From Undivivens sp041652635 (lineage in GTDB: Bacteria > Omnitrophota > Gorgyraeia > Gygaellales > Profunditerraquicolaceae), in the NCBI GenBank assembly GCA_041652635.1, contig JBAZGW010000030.1:1-15667 (forward strand): 15,667 nucleotides of DNA, given 5' to 3'. The notes beneath the pieces were generated by a model. The model did not search any database. It was not told the origin of the DNA and saw nothing but the letters and a program-made list of their open reading frames with translations. Position numbers and translations under genes: made by a program. Of this stretch, positions 12,809-15,667 are shown piece after piece; position 1 is the stretch's first letter, and each line of letters opens with the position of its first letter.

Positions 12809-13186
12809 ATGGGCCAAAAGAACAAAATACTCATAATAGATGATGAGAAGCACCTCGCCGCGCTGATAAAACTGAATCTTGAACATACCGGTAAATATGA
12901 AGTTTCCGTGGCCCATGACGGAGAAGAAGGCTTAAAGAAAGTAACCCAGGAAGCCCCTCACTTGATCATTCTGGATCTAATACTACCCAAACTCACCGGA
13001 GAAGAAGTCTGCAAGAAGATCAGGCGGGACGAGAAAACAGAAAAGATCCCGATCATCATGGTAACAGCCAAAGCCTCCACAGCCGACGTCATTATCGGCA
13101 AAGTCATCGGCGCCAACCATTACATCACCAAACCTTTCCAGATGAACGACCTGCTGAAGAGTATCGAGGAAGTTCTTAGTCGATAG
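12809..13186 (+). CDS. Stand-alone response-regulator receiver (CheY-like)
   Basis: A 125-residue single receiver domain that is switched by phosphorylation from a histidine kinase. The acidic pocket is Asp11-Asp12 (IIDDE), the phospho-acceptor is Asp56 (IILDLILPKLTG), Thr86 lies in MVTAKAS and Lys108 in YITKPF; all key residues are present. There is no output domain, so it acts by protein contact. AAGGGGG lies before the ATG. A weak promoter may be TTGAGA (12733-12738), 17 bases, TAAACT (12756-12761). No kinase or chemotaxis gene is adjacent, so the partner is unknown. Confidence 0.93.
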   Translation: MGQKNKILIIDDEKHLAALIKLNLEHTGKYEVSVAHDGEEGLKKVTQEAPHLIILDLILPKLTGEEVCKKIRRDEKTEKIPIIMVTAKASTADVIIGKVIGANHYITKPFQMNDLLKSIEEVLSR

Positions 13187-13226
13187 TAACCGTTTGTCTT
13201 TAATTGCGTTACGACACGCTCTTCTT

Positions 13227-14096
13227 CTACAAACCCCTTAAACCTTCCGGCCGCAAGCCTATCTCACCGTCAAGCGCCGACTTCAACACATTCAAAAGTA
13301 TGCCTTTATCCTTAGGGAATGCCCCTTCCAACGCCAGATAGTTGGAAGCGTGATCGGAACGAAAGATGGTCTTTTTAAGCTCCAGCCCTCTAATGATCCC
13401 GTAAGCTTCCCGCAGCAGTTCTTCCGGCCCCAATTCCTCGAACCCGCCCGCCTCAACTTCCTTTGCCAAAGGCGTCCCGGGGATGACCATCAAGGAAAGA
13501 AATGAAAGATACCGCGGCTGCATCCTGTTCAAAGCCGCGATCGTGCCTTGAATATGCGCGGAAGAATATTTCCTGCCGCCCAGGCCCAGCAGAACGATCA
13601 CGGAAGATTTTATTCCCGCTTCCTGCGCCTTATGCACCGCTTGAATCATCTCCTCGACGCTGGAAGATTTAGCGCAGCGGTCCAGGATCTCCTGACAACC
13701 GCTTTCCAATCCCATATAGATCAGGCTCAACTTATGCGCATAGAGCTCCCGCAATTCCTCCGGACTCCTTTGCGTGATATTGCGGCCGTTGGCATAGCTG
13801 GAGACCCGCGCCAGACGGGAGAACGCCTGCTCCAACTCTTCCAGAACAGGAATAAGCTTGGCGTTACCCAACACCAGGGCGTCGCCGTCCATCAAAAAAA
13901 CGCGCCGCGCCTCTTTATCCCGTGAAGCATACTTCTTTATGTCCGCGCTGATCTCTTGGGGGTCTTTGATACGGAAGGGTTTATCTTTATACGCGCCGCA
14001 GAAACTACAGCTGTTTGACGAACATCCCAGAGTTATCTGTAAGAGTACGCTCTCGGCTTCCGAAGGAGGCCTTATCGCGGGTTCTATGATCGGCAT
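13227..14096 (-). CDS. Radical SAM protein with CX4CX2C cluster motif
   Basis: Radical SAM enzymes use a [4Fe-4S] cluster to cleave S-adenosylmethionine and start radical chemistry. The 289-residue protein has Cys25, Cys30 and Cys33 in LGCSSNSCSFCGAYKDKPF, i.e. four residues between the first two cysteines instead of three, a spacing I recall from a subgroup with GCSxNxCxFC. FLMDGDALVL, MGLESGCQEILD and LMVIPGTPLAKEV are HemN/Elp3-like barrel segments. It ends soon after the barrel, with no extra auxiliary-cluster domain. The reaction is unknown. Its ATG 14096 lies inside the end of the TPR gene (13-base overlap), so the two are probably co-translated. Confidence 0.85.
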   Translation of the reverse strand: MPIIEPAIRPPSEAESVLLQITLGCSSNSCSFCGAYKDKPFRIKDPQEISADIKKYASRDKEARRVFLMDGDALVLGNAKLIPVLEELEQAFSRLARVSSYANGRNITQRSPEELRELYAHKLSLIYMGLESGCQEILDRCAKSSSVEEMIQAVHKAQEAGIKSSVIVLLGLGGRKYSSAHIQGTIAALNRMQPRYLSFLSLMVIPGTPLAKEVEAGGFEELGPEELLREAYGIIRGLELKKTIFRSDHASNYLALEGAFPKDKGILLNVLKSALDGEIGLRPEGLRGL

Positions 14097-14683
14097 CCGC
14101 TTGAAAGTGTTTTGATCCCGGCTTCTATCTGTTCTCTGATCTCCGGGCAGGAAGGCGGCAGGAATTGCAGGGCTTTTCTCAACGCTTCAAGAGCGTCTTT
14201 CTTTAAACCGAGATTGAAATACGCGTCCGCTAAATTCTCGTAAGTGACGGCCCGGCCGGGTTCGATCTCCAGCGCTTTCTCGAACAACGCAACTGCCTGC
14301 TTATACTCCCCGAGCTTATTCAACAACCAGCCTTTATTATGATAAATAGTGGAGTAATCCGGTTCGCTCTCGATCCCCCTGTCGAAATAAGGCAAAGCCG
14401 CGTCGGTCATCCCCAATTCCACCATGCATAAAGCGCGGTCATTATAGGCCGCACCGTCTTTGGGATTAAGCTTGACCGCCGAATCCAGATAGACGATGGC
14501 GTCGCTGTAATTCCCTTCCAGGATCTCCCGCTGCGCCTTAAAATACATCTCTTCGGCGGGCATCTCCCTCTCCCGGGAAATACGCAGGCCTTCCCCGACC
14601 AATTTCTCGGCTGCGGAAGTATCCGCGTAAGTGATCGCCTCATCAAGCTGATGCCGCAGTTCTGATAAACCTATATTTGCCAT
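14084..14683 (-). CDS. Tetratricopeptide-repeat protein
   Basis: 199 residues, with about four consecutive 34-residue TPR units from residue 43 to 178 (for example AYNDRALCMVELGMTDAALPYFDRGI and IYHNKGWLLNKLGEYKQAVALFEKALEIEP). TPRs form a superhelix that holds other proteins. There is no signal peptide or membrane segment, so it is cytoplasmic. It overlaps the radical SAM gene and may be its scaffold or substrate-recruiting partner; this is inferred from the overlap only. The ribosome-binding site is weak. Confidence 0.88.
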   Translation of the reverse strand: MANIGLSELRHQLDEAITYADTSAAEKLVGEGLRISREREMPAEEMYFKAQREILEGNYSDAIVYLDSAVKLNPKDGAAYNDRALCMVELGMTDAALPYFDRGIESEPDYSTIYHNKGWLLNKLGEYKQAVALFEKALEIEPGRAVTYENLADAYFNLGLKKDALEALRKALQFLPPSCPEIREQIEAGIKTLSSGCRS

Positions 14684-14693
14684 AATTTAAAAG

Positions 14694-14728
14694 ACAGTCC
14701 ACAGTCGATGGACGATAGTCCATAGTCT
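14694..14728. repeat. GTCCATAGTC-family degenerate repeat
   Basis: AGTCCACAGTCGATGGAC (14696-14713) matches 5513-5530 at 16 of 18 positions and is itself palindromic (GTCCA...TGGAC); AGTCCATAGTC follows. Next to it (14729-14760) is a low-complexity stretch of AACCTAACCC and GGTCTTGGGTT words. Together these fill the gap between the TPR and HEPN genes. Confidence 0.5.
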
Positions 14729-14803
14729 AAAAACCTAACCCTTAGTTTTAGGTCTTGGGTTATGAATCATGGAACAAAAAGCCGCGATTAACGGATAAAT
14801 CCG

Positions 14804-15283
14804 CTAAAACTTCTTAATCTCAAACTTTAATTCCATTTGAGGATTCTTGGCTTTAATATCTTCCAACGCTTTGCTTACCAATTCGATCGCGGACTGCAAA
14901 GCCTCCTTTGATTCCGAACGAGTCAAGAGTACCTCTACTTCGTAGGTCAGGTCGTTGCGTTTCCGGCGCATATCTTCAAAATGCTCAGTTAACTCTTTAT
15001 ATCTATCCCCTAACAAAACAGCGGTCATTTCGACAACCGTTTTATGCTGCGCTCCGTCATCCGGCACATAACCACACTGCAAAAGTAGTGCCCGCCCGGT
15101 TTTTAACATCGCGGTATAGGCAAGCATATACGTTGAACGAACACCAATAGAAGCAATTGCACAGGCTTCCTCCAAATCAAGAATAGCTGCGCGCAATAAA
15201 CCTTCAATTTGCACACAACCGGCTTTCTGCCGGCGAATTTTGCCTTGCTTCTCTAATTTCTTTATCAAATCCTGTAGTTTCAT
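14804..15283 (-). CDS. HEPN-domain protein, partner of the MNT nucleotidyltransferase
   Basis: The 159-residue, mostly helical protein resembles HEPN proteins encoded next to minimal nucleotidyltransferases, including QHKTVVEMTAVLLG (79-92) and the segment MRRKRNDLTYEVEVL (105-119). HEPN toxins cut RNA through an R-x4-6-H motif; here the position reads RN-x3-Y with no histidine, so RNase activity is doubtful. The start overlaps the MNT stop as ATGA. Such pairs are toxin-antitoxin modules (type VII) in which the MNT protein modifies and silences HEPN, or antiviral modules. Which applies here is not shown. Confidence 0.8.
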   Translation of the reverse strand: MKLQDLIKKLEKQGKIRRQKAGCVQIEGLLRAAILDLEEACAIASIGVRSTYMLAYTAMLKTGRALLLQCGYVPDDGAQHKTVVEMTAVLLGDRYKELTEHFEDMRRKRNDLTYEVEVLLTRSESKEALQSAIELVSKALEDIKAKNPQMELKFEIKKF

Positions 15284-15667
15284 TTAAGCGCGATGATCTT
15301 CCCGGCTAAAACTTGGTTGAGAAACCCACCTTTTTTATTCTTCTGGGCATTGAATTCAGTATCTGCGTATGCGGTAAAGTTTATCTCCCGGTCCAAAGAC
15401 TGTTCAAGCTTGCGGATCAGGCTTAAAAACTTTGCCCGGTTAAATTCCCCCACGACTACCACATCAATATCGGAATCCGCTTTTTCTTTATCCACGGCAT
15501 ACGATCCGTACAAAAAAGCGCGGCTAATTCCCGGAAATTCCGAAACACATTCCTTAAGACCGGCTTCGACGCCAACGGTTTTAAATACGATCTCCTTGAG
15601 TTGTTTGTATAAAGGATACTTCTTGTTCAAAGCGAATATCCTTAGCCTGCCCCGAACCGTAGAAATA
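15280..15667 (-). CDS. MNT-type nucleotidyltransferase (N-terminus beyond window edge)
   Basis: It carries the nucleotidyltransferase signature GSYA followed by DSDID (FLYGSYAVDKEKADSDIDVV), the NTP- and metal-binding site used to AMPylate or otherwise modify a target. The frame is open to the window edge: upstream of the internal TTG at 15630 it continues with residues RGRLRIFALNKKYPLYKQLKEIV. That is the usual junction in proteins with an N-terminal ArsR-like winged-helix domain in front of the transferase, so the full gene probably begins outside the window and the protein probably also binds DNA. It is translationally coupled (ATGA) to the HEPN gene. Confidence 0.82.
   Translation of the reverse strand, partial: ISTVRGRLRIFALNKKYPLYKQLKEIVFKTVGVEAGLKECVSEFPGISRAFLYGSYAVDKEKADSDIDVVVVGEFNRAKFLSLIRKLEQSLDREINFTAYADTEFNAQKNKKGGFLNQVLAGKIIALK

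Noticed and set aside
14792..14803. CGGATAAATCCG palindrome after the HEPN gene as terminator
   Set aside because: The stem has only a two-base loop and the following T-run is 18 bases away; not convincing.
15280..15630. Complete MNT gene starting at the TTG at 15630
   Set aside because: The frame is open to the window edge and the upstream residues fit the known winged-helix to transferase junction, so the gene is treated as partial.

Overview
The window reads as an ordinary chromosomal stretch of an uncultured, probably Gram-negative-type bacterium of moderate GC content. It has dense, mostly minus-strand genes, and the gaps are filled with interspersed palindromic repeats. Stacks of degenerate GAAGCACGAAGGAC-like and GTCCATAGTC-like repeats, together with the SET-domain, TPR and radical-SAM genes, recall genomes of Omnitrophota and related deep-branching candidate phyla. 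That placement is from memory and is only a weak inference.

Layout. 1-1860: groEL (cut by the window edge) and groES on the minus strand, behind a long leader that carries a CIRCE (HrcA) operator and a good sigma70-type promoter. 1860-4653: a tightly packed minus-strand operon speD - speE - saccharopine-dehydrogenase-like gene - SET-domain methyltransferase, with its own promoter. 4799-5350: an exported cyclophilin-type peptidyl-prolyl isomerase. 5351-5918: a 570-base divergent intergenic region holding a perfect 12-bp-arm hairpin and nested repeats (19-bp inverted repeats enclosing one MITE-like element and a second palindromic repeat). 5919-7190: an EntS/MFS_3-type transporter, convergent with a DUF2156 gene (7256-8167) whose last codons are made of repeat DNA. 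8365-10914: a zinc/manganese-type ABC importer (znuA, znuC, znuB order on the minus strand). 10915-11534: repeats, including a four-unit tandem array of small hairpins. 11535-11951: a Fur/Zur-family regulator. 11952-12342: a second copy of the MITE-like element lying between the regulator and its promoter, which overlaps a perfect 27-bp Fur-box-like palindrome. 12343-13186: a small membrane protein and, on the plus strand, a stand-alone CheY-like receiver. 13227-14683: a TPR protein and a radical SAM protein with overlapping reading frames. 14804-15667: a HEPN / nucleotidyltransferase (MNT) pair, the latter running off the window edge.

How the parts fit. The heat-shock operon is classically HrcA-controlled. 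The spe operon links decarboxylated SAM production, aminopropyl transfer, a saccharopine-reductase-like enzyme and a SAM-dependent lysine methyltransferase in one transcript; this is the most unusual gene grouping here. The metal importer and the Fur-family regulator probably form one zinc-homeostasis unit, now split by repeat accumulation. The most striking non-coding signal is the Fur-box-like palindrome sitting exactly on the -10 element of the regulator's promoter, with a mobile-looking repeat inserted downstream of it.
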